Of a DNA stretch of 64,000 bases, positions 27,298 to 36,027 are shown piece after piece. Below the pieces are notes generated by a model. That model did no database searches. It was not told the origin of the DNA and worked only from the letters and a program-made list of their open reading frames with translations. The stretch's first letter is position 1. Each line of letters begins with the position of its first letter. This DNA is from Pseudomaricurvus hydrocarbonicus (lineage in GTDB: Bacteria > Pseudomonadota > Gammaproteobacteria > Pseudomonadales > Cellvibrionaceae). A program made the translations under genes and the position numbers. The stretch lies in assembly GCF_011602365.1 (NCBI RefSeq), contig NZ_JAAONZ010000003.1, forward strand, positions 372,001 through 436,000, in the 5' to 3' direction.

Positions 27298-27663
27298 GAA
27301 GCTGTCCTGAATGATGGGGCTGATCCCGATGATCGAATGCGCGATTGTAACAAGATGGGTTTGGAAAAGCGTGGGGCATGTCGCAGGCAATTGCGCAAAG
27401 GCTGGTAGAATTGCGCGTCACTTTTTACGGGGCAGTGTATAAGAGTGACGTAGTAAAAGGATTCCAGTCTCACCTGTTGGCAAGCCAGCAGAGAGTTGGG
27501 GTAGTAGTTTTGAAATTCAGTAAACTTTTTAACACATCAGTTTTCTAAAATGGCAGTTCGATGCGCTTGTTGTCGCCATGATCACGGCTCGCCGTTATGG
27601 TCAGGGGGGCGTCGGTAGTAACAGGATGTCGCTGTTTTACAAAAGCAAAATTAGGGGAAAATC
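27298..27663. other. Divergent intergenic region
   Basis: About 365 bp between the divergent lipoprotein genes. I see no gene, repeat array or strong promoter match. Confidence 0.35.
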
Positions 27664-28317
27664 ATGTCACGTATATTAATCGCACTGTTTGTTACTTTGG
27701 CGGTGGGCTGTATGTCTACCGATCCATACACGGGCGAACAAAAAGCCAGCAATACTTCGGTCGGTGCGGGTGCGGGTGCTGTTATGGGGGCCATTGTGGG
27801 GGCGGCAACCTCAAGTAAGAAAGATCGCGGCAAAGGCGCTTTGACCGGTGCGGTTGCTGGTGGTGCGATTGGCGGTGGCGTTGGCTATTACATGGATAAG
27901 CAGGAAACAGAGTTGCGCAATAAGTTGCAAGGTTCTGGTGTGCAGGTTCGTCGTGAGGGTGACACTATTCGGCTGATCATGCCGGGTAACATCACGTTCG
28001 ATTCTGGGCAAAGTGCTATTCGTGGTAACTTTTACCCAACACTCAACTCTGTGGCGGTGGTCTTGGCCGAATTTGATCGTACCGCGATTCGCGTTGCTGG
28101 CCATACTGACTCCACCGGCGGAGCCGAGCTGAATCAGCGCCTGAGTGAAGACCGTGCAAACAGCGTCAGGCAGTACCTGATTTCACAAAACGTGGCTTCT
28201 GGTCGTATTCAGACCAACGGCTATGGTCCTCGCTACCCTGTGGCCAGTAATAACACCGCAGAAGGTCGTCAGGCTAACCGTCGTGTAGAGCTGGAGCTGC
28301 TGCCACTGGATTCTTAA
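27664..28317 (+). CDS. OmpA-family lipoprotein (YiaD-like)
   Basis: A 217-residue lipoprotein. A short signal peptide ends AVGC (Cys near 16). A Gly/Ala-rich glycine-zipper segment (about 33-78, GAGAGAVMGAIVGAATSS and GAVAGGAIGGGVGYYM) that may embed in membrane is followed by an OmpA C-terminal domain (about 105-215) with NITFDSGQSAIRGN, VAGHTDSTGGAELNQRLSEDRA and NRRVELELLP. This domain binds peptidoglycan diaminopimelate through the conserved Asp and Arg. It matches the YiaD/Pal-like envelope-tether group. AATTAGGGGAAAATC is the likely ribosome binding region. A strong terminator follows. Confidence 0.92.
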   Translation: MSRILIALFVTLAVGCMSTDPYTGEQKASNTSVGAGAGAVMGAIVGAATSSKKDRGKGALTGAVAGGAIGGGVGYYMDKQETELRNKLQGSGVQVRREGDTIRLIMPGNITFDSGQSAIRGNFYPTLNSVAVVLAEFDRTAIRVAGHTDSTGGAELNQRLSEDRANSVRQYLISQNVASGRIQTNGYGPRYPVASNNTAEGRQANRRVELELLPLDS

Positions 28318-28364
28318 TCCTCCCGACACAGTGACCAGCTGGGCGTTTCTCAATCGCCCAATCG

Positions 28365-28404
28365 AAAAACGCCGCCGCCTGTTGATCAGGCTGCGGCGTT
28401 TTTT
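28365..28404 (+). terminator. Rho-independent terminator
   Basis: Long stem: AAAAACGCCGC (28365-28375) with GCGGCGTTTTT (28393-28403), plus an inner GCCTG/CAGGC helix around loop TTGAT. T-run on the plus strand, and A-run allowing minus-strand use. Confidence 0.95.
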
Positions 28405-28411
28405 CATACTG

Positions 28412-28656
<245 letters not shown>

Positions 28657-28719
28657 TCCAACCTTGGCTTTGTAGTAAGCTAGCGCGCATCAAAATGCCC
28701 ATTTATTGGTAAACACACC

Positions 28720-29229
28720 ATGATTAAACGTATCTGGCTGTTGCTGTGTCTGCTGTGCATGCCGTTAGCGTCGGGGGCTGCAGATGAGGCAGAGGCCCGC
28801 TTCGCGGAACCTCCGGCGGCTGACCGTGCGATTGAAGGCGCTTCGACTGAAAGACTGGCATCGCAGGCGGATGCCGTTGCCCGGGTGAAAATAGCACATG
28901 TGAACAGTGTGATTAATCCGGCAATGAGTCGCCCGGGAATGCTGGCGATTGAGGCGTTTTCCTATCAACTGCTGTGGGGGCGGGTTTGGAAAGGGGAGTC
29001 TCGCCCGGGGGTCGAGTTATGGATCAGCCTCAATGACTGCCCCCAGAAGCTGGAGAAGGGGGAGGAGTACCTGGTTTTCGTTCAGCAACAGGGAGCGCAG
29101 TGGACACTGAGCGGGTGTCAGCAGGTCATTCCTGCCGCCGACGCGGAGCCGCGTATGGTTCAGCTGGACAGAATATTTAAAACGTCCGCGGAGCAGATCG
29201 CCGGCCTGGTTGAGACCGCAAGCCCTTGA
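28720..29229 (+). CDS. Secreted protein of unknown function, possible NTR/TIMP-like fold
   Basis: A 169-residue protein with a clear signal peptide (IWLLLCLLCMPLASGAA, cleavage near 21). The mature part has a pattern ADAVARVKIAHVN, a VWKGE turn, DCPQKLEKGEEYLVFVQQ, then LSGCQQVIPAADA. Two cysteines could form a disulphide. This order (variable strand, kGe, C, L-x-x-G-x-x-YLVF, C) resembles bacterial proteins annotated with the netrin/TIMP-like OB fold. That is my inference from pattern only. No partner is adjacent. Its promoter region is largely occupied by the heptanucleotide array. Confidence 0.65.
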   Translation: MIKRIWLLLCLLCMPLASGAADEAEARFAEPPAADRAIEGASTERLASQADAVARVKIAHVNSVINPAMSRPGMLAIEAFSYQLLWGRVWKGESRPGVELWISLNDCPQKLEKGEEYLVFVQQQGAQWTLSGCQQVIPAADAEPRMVQLDRIFKTSAEQIAGLVETASP

Positions 29230-29396
29230 GCCGAGTTCGTGGTCAGGTTGTAGGGGGGCAGGCTTGCATGTAGCCGGTACCCAGAATGTGATTCACCCCG
29301 GAGCTACATTCACCTCATCCGATTTTTATCAACGACCAGAACATCATCAACGACCCGTACTTCATTAACCCCAGGACGTTTTACGACAGACCCCCT

Positions 29397-30242
29397 ATGC
29401 CATTATCACCGTATCCATTAGCGGTCGTGTATCAGAGTTCGGAGTCCCATCCGGAGATCGAGCCGCAGGCCATCGAATTGGCGAAACGGCTGTCCTTGCC
29501 GCACAGCGATTCGTGGGCCGAATTCAGCCGTTCGGGACAGGAGGGGTTCGTGCTCTTGCTGACGGAGCAGGGCTTGGCTTTGCAGCAGCTGGGCAAAAAA
29601 GCGCCGGGTCCCATTCGGGTCGATTTTGGCGCGGGAGCCATGGCTCACCGGCGCAAGTTCGGAGGTGGCGCCGGCCAGATGATTGCCAAGGCGGTTGGGG
29701 TGAAAGCCAGTCGGCCATTGCATGTACTGGACGCGACGGCGGGTTTGGGTAAGGACGCCTTTGTGTTGGCGAGTTTGGGGTGCCTGCTGACGCTGCATGA
29801 GCGCAACCCTGTTGTCGCGGAATTATTGGCGGACGGTCTGCGGCGCGGTCGCCAGACGGGTGATCTGGAATTGGCGACTATTCTGGAGCGTATGACCCTG
29901 TTGGCTTGTGACAGTTTGCTGGGTCTGGCTAACAATCCACAGCTGGGAGGCGCTCCTGGCGTGGACATTGCCCCCATTGATATTGTGTATCTGGACCCCA
30001 TGTTTCCCGACCGCAGTAAATCCGCCAGTGTGAAAAAAGACATGGCGGTTTTTCATCAAGTCGTGGGCAAGGATGAAGATGCCGATGAGCTGCTGCCATT
30101 GGCCAGGTCAGTGGCGCAGTATCGCGTGGTGGTGAAACGGCCTCGCAAGGCGCCGTTTTTAAACAGCGAAGCCCCCACCTACCAGTTAAGTGGGAAAACC
30201 AGCCGCTACGATATTTACGTCAACAAGAAGATACCCGACTGA
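29397..30242 (+). CDS. rsmJ: 16S rRNA (guanine1516-N2)-methyltransferase RsmJ
   Basis: A 281-residue SAM-dependent methyltransferase. Motif I is HVLDATAGLGKDAFVLASLG (about 113-132), an acidic ribose-binding position is in TLHERNPVVAELL, and YLDPMFPDRSKSASVKKDM is the characteristic catalytic motif IV region of RsmJ (DPMFP). The end RVVVKRPRKAPFL and KTSRYDIYV is also typical. It methylates N2 of G1516 in 16S rRNA. The start ATG at 29397 has a poor ribosome binding site but fits the family N-terminus. It is convergent with the thioesterase gene. Confidence 0.93.
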   Translation: MPLSPYPLAVVYQSSESHPEIEPQAIELAKRLSLPHSDSWAEFSRSGQEGFVLLLTEQGLALQQLGKKAPGPIRVDFGAGAMAHRRKFGGGAGQMIAKAVGVKASRPLHVLDATAGLGKDAFVLASLGCLLTLHERNPVVAELLADGLRRGRQTGDLELATILERMTLLACDSLLGLANNPQLGGAPGVDIAPIDIVYLDPMFPDRSKSASVKKDMAVFHQVVGKDEDADELLPLARSVAQYRVVVKRPRKAPFLNSEAPTYQLSGKTSRYDIYVNKKIPD

Positions 30243-30279
30243 CTCTGATGATGGGCCTGGGGCTATTGGACGCGCCTGT

Positions 30280-30714
30280 TTAGGATTGGATGTTATCGCG
30301 GCGAGTCAATTTGATCACGCCGCTGGCGGTTAAGATTGTCTGGTTGTTCACTTGCAGGGTGCAACGGGTAAACGCCAGATTTTTCCCCTGACGGGTGATG
30401 TCACCTCTCCCCAACATCAAATCCCCGGCTTTCGATGGACCGACAAAATCGCTGTTGCAATTCACCGTGACCACACTGGCTATGTCCTCGGTAAAGGCGG
30501 CCATACACAAACAATAGTCGGCGAAGCTCATCAGCAGCCCGCCATGGGTGATGCCAAACAGGTTGCAGTGATGCGGCTGAACACGAAAGGCCGCGTGGCA
30601 GACGTCGCCATCGCGGTGATAGAAAAACGGCCCCAGGTAATCTTCGGCGGTATCGCCCGGGTAATGTTGAAAATGCGCCGGGATGTCGTAATCCTGAGGG
30701 TTAAATGTTGCCAT
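30280..30714 (-). CDS. PaaI-type hotdog-fold thioesterase
   Basis: A 144-residue hotdog protein. The active-site helix is HHCNLFGITHGGLLMSFADYCL (about 47-68), with the Asn, His-Gly-Gly and acidic residue used by PaaI-type acyl-CoA thioesterases. VNCNSDFVGPSKAGDLMLGRGDI supplies the CoA-side strands. It probably hydrolyses an acyl- or aryl-CoA in the cytoplasm. It follows moaC-D-E in the same direction with a 63-bp gap and may be read from that transcript, though there is no obvious metabolic link. Confidence 0.85.
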   Translation of the reverse strand: MATFNPQDYDIPAHFQHYPGDTAEDYLGPFFYHRDGDVCHAAFRVQPHHCNLFGITHGGLLMSFADYCLCMAAFTEDIASVVTVNCNSDFVGPSKAGDLMLGRGDITRQGKNLAFTRCTLQVNNQTILTASGVIKLTRRDNIQS

Positions 30715-30777
30715 GATGAATCTCTTGCTGACCGGTAATGCTCCAGGGTTTAGCGGGATGCTGATCGACGCAGTGCT

Positions 30778-31227
30778 TTATTTTTCCCACCGCTGCGCAG
30801 AATCCTCATCGGAACGGCGGGCATCGACCCAGCGGCCACCCTGTTCGGTCTGTTCCCGCTTCCAGAAGGGGGCTTGGGTTTTGAGGAAATCCATAATGAA
30901 TTCGCAGGCCGAAAAAGCGTCGCCGCGGTGTGCGCTGGAAACACCCACAAACACGATTTGATCACTGGGGAGTAAATTCCCGACCCGGTGAATGATGCGC
31001 ACTGCCTGCAGATTCCAGCGGCTTTTGGCCTTTTCCACAATGTCAGCCAGAACGTTTTCCGTCATCCCGGCATAGTGCTCAAGGAAGAGCGACTTGACGT
31101 TGTCGCCGTCGTTAAAATCGCGCATCAACCCCACAAACGTGACAATAGCGCCGATACTGGGGCAGTCCTGGCGCAGGGCTGCGTACTCGTGTTGCAGGTC
31201 AAAATCCTGCTCCTGAACGACAATCAT
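30778..31227 (-). CDS. moaE: Molybdopterin synthase catalytic subunit MoaE
   Basis: A 149-residue large subunit of molybdopterin synthase. GAIVTFVGLMRDFNDGDNVKSL (about 27-48), LFLEHYAGM, HRVGNLLPSDQIVFVGVSSAHR and the catalytic lysine region FWKREQTEQGGRW (about 125-137) are all conserved. With thiocarboxylated MoaD it converts cyclic pyranopterin monophosphate to molybdopterin. GGGGAGACCAAC precedes ATG 31227; longer upstream frames overlap moaD. Operon moaC-moaD-moaE; moaA and moaB are not in the window. Confidence 0.96.
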   Translation of the reverse strand: MIVVQEQDFDLQHEYAALRQDCPSIGAIVTFVGLMRDFNDGDNVKSLFLEHYAGMTENVLADIVEKAKSRWNLQAVRIIHRVGNLLPSDQIVFVGVSSAHRGDAFSACEFIMDFLKTQAPFWKREQTEQGGRWVDARRSDEDSAQRWEK

Positions 31228-31273
31228 GTTGGTCTCCCCGGTTCGATTGCATTGGTGGGTGAAATGGGGGGCG

Positions 31274-31525
31274 TTAACCGCCGGTGACCGGTGGGAAAAA
31301 CGCCACTTCCTCATCGCCCTGTAAGGGGGTTTCCCAGCCAGCGACCTGTTGGCCGACGGCCACAAACAGTCCGGGGCGGTGCAGGGCGGTTTGCCAGTTG
31401 TCGCCGCGACGACAAAGGAATTCGCGCAATGCCGCCACGCTGGTAACCCCTTCCGGTAACTCCAGAGTTTCTTCGTGAGTGCCCAGATCTTCACGCAGTC
31501 GGGCAAAAAAAAGCAGTTTCAACAT
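31274..31525 (-). CDS. moaD: Molybdopterin synthase sulfur-carrier subunit MoaD
   Basis: An 83-residue ubiquitin-like protein, from MLKLLFFARLREDLGT to the essential C-terminal VTGG, whose last glycine is adenylated by MoeB and becomes the thiocarboxylate. VAFFPPVTGG is the standard ending. It lies between moaC (39 bp upstream) and moaE (46 bp downstream), on the same strand. Confidence 0.96.
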   Translation of the reverse strand: MLKLLFFARLREDLGTHEETLELPEGVTSVAALREFLCRRGDNWQTALHRPGLFVAVGQQVAGWETPLQGDEEVAFFPPVTGG

Positions 31526-31564
31526 ACAAATTCGGCTCCAGTCACTGTTATGGATAGTCGTGTT

Positions 31565-32044
31565 TTACTCATTAGCTTGCCAGTGGCCGGACTTTCCGCC
31601 CTGTTTGTCCAGCAGGCGAACCTGACTGATCACCATGCCTTTATCGACGGCCTTGCACATGTCGTACAGGGTCAGTGCGGCCACAGAGACGGCGGTCAAT
31701 GCTTCCATTTCGACACCGGTCTGGCCGCGCAGCTTGCACGTGCTCTCAATCCGGACCTGATTGAGCTCTGGTAGCGCTTGCAGCTCGACCTTGATGGAGG
31801 TCAGCATTAGGGGGTGGCAGAGGGGAATCAGGTCTGAGCACTTTTTGGCCGCCTGAATACCGGCAATGCGCGCCACGGCAAACACGTCACCTTTTTTGTG
31901 GCCGCCTTCAATAATGAGCTGCAGGGTTTCGGGAGTCATGGTGACAAAGGCTTCGGCAGTGGCCTGGCGCTGGCTGTCGTCTTTCTGGCCAACATCAACC
32001 ATGTGGGCATGCCCCTGACTGTCCAGGTGGGTGAGTTTACTCAT
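31565..32044 (-). CDS. moaC: Cyclic pyranopterin monophosphate synthase MoaC
   Basis: A 159-residue MoaC, converting the MoaA product (3',8-cyclo-GTP) to cyclic pyranopterin monophosphate. Conserved elements are [76 protein letters not shown] and the catalytic lysines within them. It is the first gene of the moaC-D-E operon. The ATG at 32044 follows GAGATCT. A strong hairpin (32121-32143) lies between it and the upstream YceI gene. Confidence 0.97.
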   Translation of the reverse strand: MSKLTHLDSQGHAHMVDVGQKDDSQRQATAEAFVTMTPETLQLIIEGGHKKGDVFAVARIAGIQAAKKCSDLIPLCHPLMLTSIKVELQALPELNQVRIESTCKLRGQTGVEMEALTAVSVAALTLYDMCKAVDKGMVISQVRLLDKQGGKSGHWQANE

Positions 32045-32120
32045 AGATCTCGTGGCTCTGATGCCTTAGCGGCGCTGGGGTTATTGATGATTCTTATGAT
32101 ACCTCAAGTAGTGAGGGATG

Positions 32121-32143
32121 CCCTCCTGCAGTGTGCAGGAGGG
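32121..32143. promoter_or_regulatory. 10-bp perfect hairpin in the moaC leader region
   Basis: CCCTCCTGCA (32121-32130), loop GTG, TGCAGGAGGG (32134-32143), 77 nt upstream of the moaC start and 20 nt after the YceI stop. There is no T-run, so it is not a standard terminator. It could slow or protect the transcript, or be part of a leader control element. Confidence 0.45.
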
Positions 32144-32163
32144 GGGAGGAACCGCTGTCGGAC

Positions 32164-32754
32164 TTATTTGGCGTCAAACACGAATTCGGCCGTGACAGGA
32201 ACGGCCGCGCTGATGGACGGCAGGCCAGCCAGTTTTTTCAGTTCATTGACACCGGCCACCAGGGCAAAGTCGGCGGCATTGATAATGACGGGCTGCAGGG
32301 TGGCAACTTGCAAATTGCCGTTAGTCAATGCGGTCACTTTCACTGTGGCCGCGACGGTGTTTGTCTGGCCGTGCAGGTTGAGAGTCATGGATATGTCCTG
32401 GGTCAGCGATTCGCCGGCTTTGAGGGCTTTAACCGCAGCAGTGTCTACCTGCCCCGTCAGTTCGGCTGTGGGGAATGCGCCGGCTTCAGATAACACTTTC
32501 AGCAAGCGCTCATCACGGATCGGAATCTTGGTGTCTACGCTGCTCAAATCAATGTTTACGTTGACTTGTCCACTGTCGGACAGCGTGCCGGAAACGCTTT
32601 TGAAGGTGTGAATTTCAGCCACGGCCGACTTCTTTACCGAGACGAAGTTGAGTTGGGATTGTTCATTATCCAAGGACCAGTCCGCCTGGCTCACGCCGGA
32701 GATTACCAACAGTGAGGAGGCGATCAGGGCGGTTTTCAGTGAATTGCGTTTCAT
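32164..32754 (-). CDS. YceI-family periplasmic protein
   Basis: A 196-residue lipocalin-like YceI protein. A signal peptide (TALIASSLLVISGVSQA, cleavage near 24) precedes DWSLDNEQSQLNFVSVKKSA, the family opening. Beta strands with SVSGTLSDSGQVNVNIDLSS, IRDERLLKVLSEAGAFPTAEL and LNLHGQTNTV follow. YceI proteins bind long-chain isoprenoid or lipid molecules in the periplasm. The exact ligand here is unknown. AAGGAACTACCGA gives the ribosome binding site at ATG 32754. It is on the same strand as moaC but separated by a hairpin. Confidence 0.92.
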   Translation of the reverse strand: MKRNSLKTALIASSLLVISGVSQADWSLDNEQSQLNFVSVKKSAVAEIHTFKSVSGTLSDSGQVNVNIDLSSVDTKIPIRDERLLKVLSEAGAFPTAELTGQVDTAAVKALKAGESLTQDISMTLNLHGQTNTVAATVKVTALTNGNLQVATLQPVIINAADFALVAGVNELKKLAGLPSISAAVPVTAEFVFDAK

Positions 32755-33114
32755 TCGGTAGTTCCTTTTTTGATGAGTTAAAGCTTATTTGGGTGGTGTA
32801 AGGCTCGTTTAATGGCGACGGGCTTTGTCATATAAAAACGGTTATATCAACATATTGGGCTGTGATATATGAACAAATGGATGCACTTCTTAAGAATTTC
32901 AACATAACAGTAATATAAACTAGCCCCACGTGAGTGTGAATGCCACAGTAGGTTGCGACTGTTTAGTTTTGTTGAGGTGGTAGAATTTGGGGAAACTTAT
33001 CGCCAAGTACCTTGCAGTCCATAGCCCTGACATCCATAGTCCATACCTTGTGAAGGGGTATGGCATGCCGTCTTCACCGTTTTATCACCGGCCGTCGGTA
33101 ATTCTCAGGTTGGT
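32755..33114. other. Intergenic region, A/T-rich
   Basis: About 360 bp with no gene. It contains an ATATCA...TGATAT inverted pair around 32845-32871 and a CCATACC/GGTATGG hairpin (33041-33063) after the FetB-like gene, without T-run. Confidence 0.4.
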
Positions 33115-33867
33115 TTACGCATCAGGGGCTGCCGGTTCCTTCCCCTTTTGAGGCTGGTGGGGTTTTAGAGTGTGTGCCAACGGTGTGTTTCTCAGGCTCC
33201 ATAACAAGATGGCACTGCCAACACCGCTACAGCCCAACACCATCGCCATGATCATAATTTGATAGCGTACAGCAATTAGCGGTGAAATGCCGGACAGGAT
33301 TTGCCCGGTCATCATGCCGGGTAACGCCACCAGCCCCACCGCCAATAACCCGTTTATTTGAGGAATCATGGCCGCGTTGAAAGCGGTCAGGCGGGCCTGG
33401 GCCACCGGGTTGCCTTGCCTTAATTCCGCGTGATAGCGTTCTGCAGACAAACTGAGGGCATTCATGGTGTTGGCGAGGTACATCCCCGCCAGCGGGATAA
33501 ACAGGTTGGGGGTATACCAGGTTTCCGCTGCCATCACGAGTTTCAACGACAACAGTAAGTGAAAGCTCACCGAGATCAGCAGTGCCAACAGGGCTGGCTG
33601 AAAGTAGCCCGGCTGGCCCCGCACTGGTCTGATGGCAATCCACGAAGCCACCGCCAGCATGAGGGTGACCACGGCCAGGCTGGTCCAGGGCGAGGGGCTG
33701 TCAAACAGAAACACCAGCACATAGCCAACCCCCACCAGCTGGATGACCATGCGGGCGCTGGAAATCAGTACTTCAGAAGGTTTTCCGTGCCAAATGAAGT
33801 AAATACCACTGACCAGGGCAATGGGCAGCAGGCACCACATCAGTCCCCACCAGGTAATGGTTGTCAT
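33115..33867 (-). CDS. FetB-like ABC permease (UPF0014)
   Basis: A 250-residue inner-membrane protein with about seven helices. IYFIWHGKPSEVLISSARMVIQL, LFIPLAGMYLANTMNALSLSAER and ALPGMMTGQILSGISPLIAVRYQ are the signature regions of FetB/YbbM, permease of an ABC exporter implicated in iron homeostasis and peroxide resistance in E. coli. The partner ATPase FetA is usually adjacent but is missing here, so the protein may use an ATPase encoded elsewhere or have lost its partner. C-terminal tail is polar (PHQPQKGKEPAAPDA). Confidence 0.87.
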   Translation of the reverse strand: MTTITWWGLMWCLLPIALVSGIYFIWHGKPSEVLISSARMVIQLVGVGYVLVFLFDSPSPWTSLAVVTLMLAVASWIAIRPVRGQPGYFQPALLALLISVSFHLLLSLKLVMAAETWYTPNLFIPLAGMYLANTMNALSLSAERYHAELRQGNPVAQARLTAFNAAMIPQINGLLAVGLVALPGMMTGQILSGISPLIAVRYQIMIMAMVLGCSGVGSAILLWSLRNTPLAHTLKPHQPQKGKEPAAPDA

Positions 33868-34082
33868 AACGTCTCAGCTGTCAGTTGCGAAATCGCTGCT
33901 ATGGTTGTGTGAGTGCTATCGTTTTGTAAATACTGTCGTGGTCTGACCACGATCGCTAGCTGAATTCTACACTGATATGCGCCAGACACTATGCGCCGGA
34001 GGATTTATTGATAAAATAGACCCCGCTTCCATCGTCGCGGATGGGGGGCGTTGAAGGCAGGACATCATATTTAGGAAAGCTC

Positions 34083-34622
34083 ATGAGCTCTTTACAAGAT
34101 CAATTGATGAAAGCAGGTTTAGTGGATGCCAAAAAGGCCAAACAAACTCAGAAAGACAAGCGTAAGGCGACGAAGATCCAGAATAAGTCCAAGCAAACCG
34201 TTGTGGACGAAACCAAGCTGCAGGCTCAAAAGGTTCAGGAAGAAAAAGTAGCCCGCGATCGTGAGCTGAACGCTCAGCGCAAGGCAGAGGCGGATCGTAA
34301 AGCCATTGCCGCTCAGATCAGGCAGCTGATTACGTTGAATGCCCAGGCCAAAGGTGGTGGCGATATTGCCTATAACTTTACGGACGGCAAACAGATCAAA
34401 AAGATCTTTGTGTCAGAAACGGTTCAGAATTTATTGGTTCGTGGTCGCCTCACCATCGTCAAGCTCGATGAGAATTATGAGCTGGTGCCCTTTCCTGTGG
34501 CTGAAAAAATCGCCGAGCGGGATGAGTCCGTGGTGATTGCCCTGAGCACGGCCCAGGACGCGCAAGTGGAAGAGGATGATCCTTATGCGGATTATCAGAT
34601 TCCGGATGACCTGATGTGGTAG
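34083..34622 (+). CDS. DUF2058 protein (YaiL-like)
   Basis: A 179-residue soluble, highly charged protein. SSLQDQLMKAGLVDAKKAKQ at the N-terminus and a Lys/Glu/Gln helical region (about 15-85) precede a beta-rich C-terminal domain with YNFTDGKQIKKIFVSE and LTIVKLDENYELVPFPVAEKI. This is the DUF2058/YaiL family, of unknown, possibly nucleic-acid-associated, function. ATG at 34083 follows TTTAGGAAAGCTC. The in-frame start at 34041 is not conserved. Transcribed alone. Confidence 0.88.
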   Translation: MSSLQDQLMKAGLVDAKKAKQTQKDKRKATKIQNKSKQTVVDETKLQAQKVQEEKVARDRELNAQRKAEADRKAIAAQIRQLITLNAQAKGGGDIAYNFTDGKQIKKIFVSETVQNLLVRGRLTIVKLDENYELVPFPVAEKIAERDESVVIALSTAQDAQVEEDDPYADYQIPDDLMW

Positions 34623-35079
34623 AGGGCCTTCAGCCCCTGCTAACGGCCTGTTCAGAGAAATTGCTGGCAGCAACCGCTGGAGCTCGCTGATCAACCGAGG
34701 GGCTCCTTGCAGGAGACTCCTCGTCGGCGCTTTCTCTGCCCATGCTTTCAGGTCACTGTGGCTAATTCTCTGAGGCAAATGTTGAGGATACTGCCCTTGG
34801 GGTAATGCCCTCAGTTCATTCCCTCAGGTTAATGCCCAGGTGTTCGATGGTGAGGGTTTCTGTCTGCCCCCGCCTTGTCTGACATCGACTTTGCTGTCGC
34901 CAAATACCCTCTCATCAAGACAGCCCCTCATCCATACTGCCCCTCATTCCTACAGCCCCTCACCAAAACAGCCCCTCACCAAAACAGTCCCTCATCAAAA
35001 CAGCCCTGGTTGTGATCCGCTCCTTACGTGGGCAGAGGCTTTGCTGTGTGCAGGCTTCACGCAGGCCTTGGGTTGAGTC
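34623..35079. other. Intergenic region before ahpC
   Basis: No gene supported. A GC-rich stem (GAGGGGCTCC paired with GGAGACTCCTC-like sequence) is around 34698-34723, and a 16-bp tandem repeat occupies 34904-35006. Frames across it come from the repeat. Confidence 0.45.
34904..35006 (+). repeat. 16-bp tandem repeat, six copies
   Basis: Consensus ACAGCCCCTCACCAAA. Units start at 34904, 34920, 34936, 34952, 34968 and 34984, with a partial seventh. The two central copies are identical and the outer ones diverge. The array ends 74 bp upstream of the predicted OxyR site of ahpC. Confidence 0.88.
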
Positions 35080-35116
35080 ATAGAAGATTCCTATGAAAAC
35101 GGTCGGTTCTAACGAT
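35080..35116 (+). promoter_or_regulatory. Predicted OxyR binding site of ahpC
   Basis: ATAG-N7-CTAT (35080-35094), then exactly 7 bp, then a weaker GTCG-N7-CGAT (35102-35116) with T and A at the expected inner positions. This fits the OxyR tetramer pattern ATAGnTnnnAnCTAT-N7-repeat. A TTAACA (35118-35123) and TATAGC (35143-35148) follow as candidate -35 and -10, so the site is placed for activation. Confidence 0.65.
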
Positions 35117-35191
35117 TTTAACAATGACCCGTGTTTTCCTACTATAGCTCCCGTCAACGCAATTTGTGAATTCAAACGGTTCACAAGGCGT

Positions 35192-35235
35192 ACAACCCCA
35201 TGAACTTCTGTAAACAACCCCATGAACTACTGTAA
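35192..35235 (+). repeat. 22-bp tandem duplication in the ahpC leader, with an 11-codon upstream frame
   Basis: Two copies (35192-35213, 35214-35235) of a unit starting ACAACCCCATGAACT differ at one base. An ATG in the first copy opens [11 protein letters not shown], ending at TAA 35233-35235, 10 nt before the ahpC start. The second copy helps form the TAAGGAAA ribosome binding site. Confidence 0.8.
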
Positions 35236-35245
35236 GGAAAATACG

Positions 35246-35815
35246 ATGTCACGTTCTCTCATCAACACTGAAGTGAAACCTTTTAACGCCACGGCCTACC
35301 ACAACGGCGACTTCGTCAGCGTCAGCGATGCAGACCTGAAGGGCAAGTGGTCTGTGGTGTTCTTCTACCCCGCCGACTTCACCTTTGTGTGTCCGACCGA
35401 ACTGGGCGATTTGGCGGACAATTACGCCGAGCTGCAGCAGCGTGGTGTTGAAGTGTACTCCGTCTCGACCGACACCCACTTCACCCACAAAGCCTGGCAC
35501 GACTCATCCGAGACCATTGGCAAAATTCAGTACCCCATGATCGGCGATCCTACGGGTCAGATCACGCGCAACTTTGAAGTCATGATTGAAGAAGATGGCC
35601 TGGCTGAGCGCGGTACGTTTGTCATCGACCCGGAAGGCAAAATTCAGATCGTAGAAATCAATGCCGGTGGCATTGGTCGCGATGCCGGCGAGCTGCTGCG
35701 CAAGATCAAAGCGGCACAGTACGTAGCGGCCAACCCTGGCGAAGTCTGTCCTGCCAAGTGGCAAGAAGGTGAAGCAACATTGGCTCCTTCATTGGACCTG
35801 GTTGGCAAAATCTAA
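35246..35815 (+). CDS. ahpC: Alkyl hydroperoxide reductase subunit C (peroxiredoxin)
   Basis: A 189-residue typical 2-Cys peroxiredoxin of the AhpC group. Peroxidatic C49 lies in [13 protein letters not shown] and resolving C168 in [11 protein letters not shown]. Also seen are [20 protein letters not shown] and the [10 protein letters not shown] strand. It reduces H2O2 and organic peroxides and is recycled by AhpF, encoded 212 bp downstream. ATG 35246 follows TAAGGAAAATACG. The predicted OxyR site upstream implies induction by peroxide. GC-rich inverted sequence between ahpC and ahpF (35930-35967) may lower ahpF expression. Confidence 0.97.
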   Translation: MSRSLINTEVKPFNATAYHNGDFVSVSDADLKGKWSVVFFYPADFTFVCPTELGDLADNYAELQQRGVEVYSVSTDTHFTHKAWHDSSETIGKIQYPMIGDPTGQITRNFEVMIEEDGLAERGTFVIDPEGKIQIVEINAGGIGRDAGELLRKIKAAQYVAANPGEVCPAKWQEGEATLAPSLDLVGKI

Positions 35816-35929
35816 CCACCGATTGAGTCGCCTGGTGTTGGCGCTGATGCGGTTACAGCCAACGGTAAACAGCGTGAGGTCCATAGGCCGACCGCTGCAC
35901 TAACCGCAACCGATCAACGTGTTGGCAAG

Positions 35930-35967
35930 GCCCTCCTCCTCTCTGCGCTCTTCAGGGGGAGGGGGGC
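35930..35967 (+). promoter_or_regulatory. GC-rich hairpin between ahpC and ahpF
   Basis: GCCCTCCTCC (35930-35939) can pair with GGGGGAGGGGGGC (35955-35967), partly through G-U pairs. No T-run follows. Likely an mRNA stability or partial-termination element giving more ahpC than ahpF. Confidence 0.4.
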
Positions 35968-36027
35968 TGCGCTAGGCAGAGATGTAAACACAGTAATCAA
36001 CGGTCAGATGCAATACGGAGTCAAAGC

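Noticed and set aside
34904-35006. Possible CRISPR array.
   Set aside because: Units are contiguous 16-mers with no spacers and no cas genes; the same holds for the 11-, 17-, 22- and 23-bp arrays.
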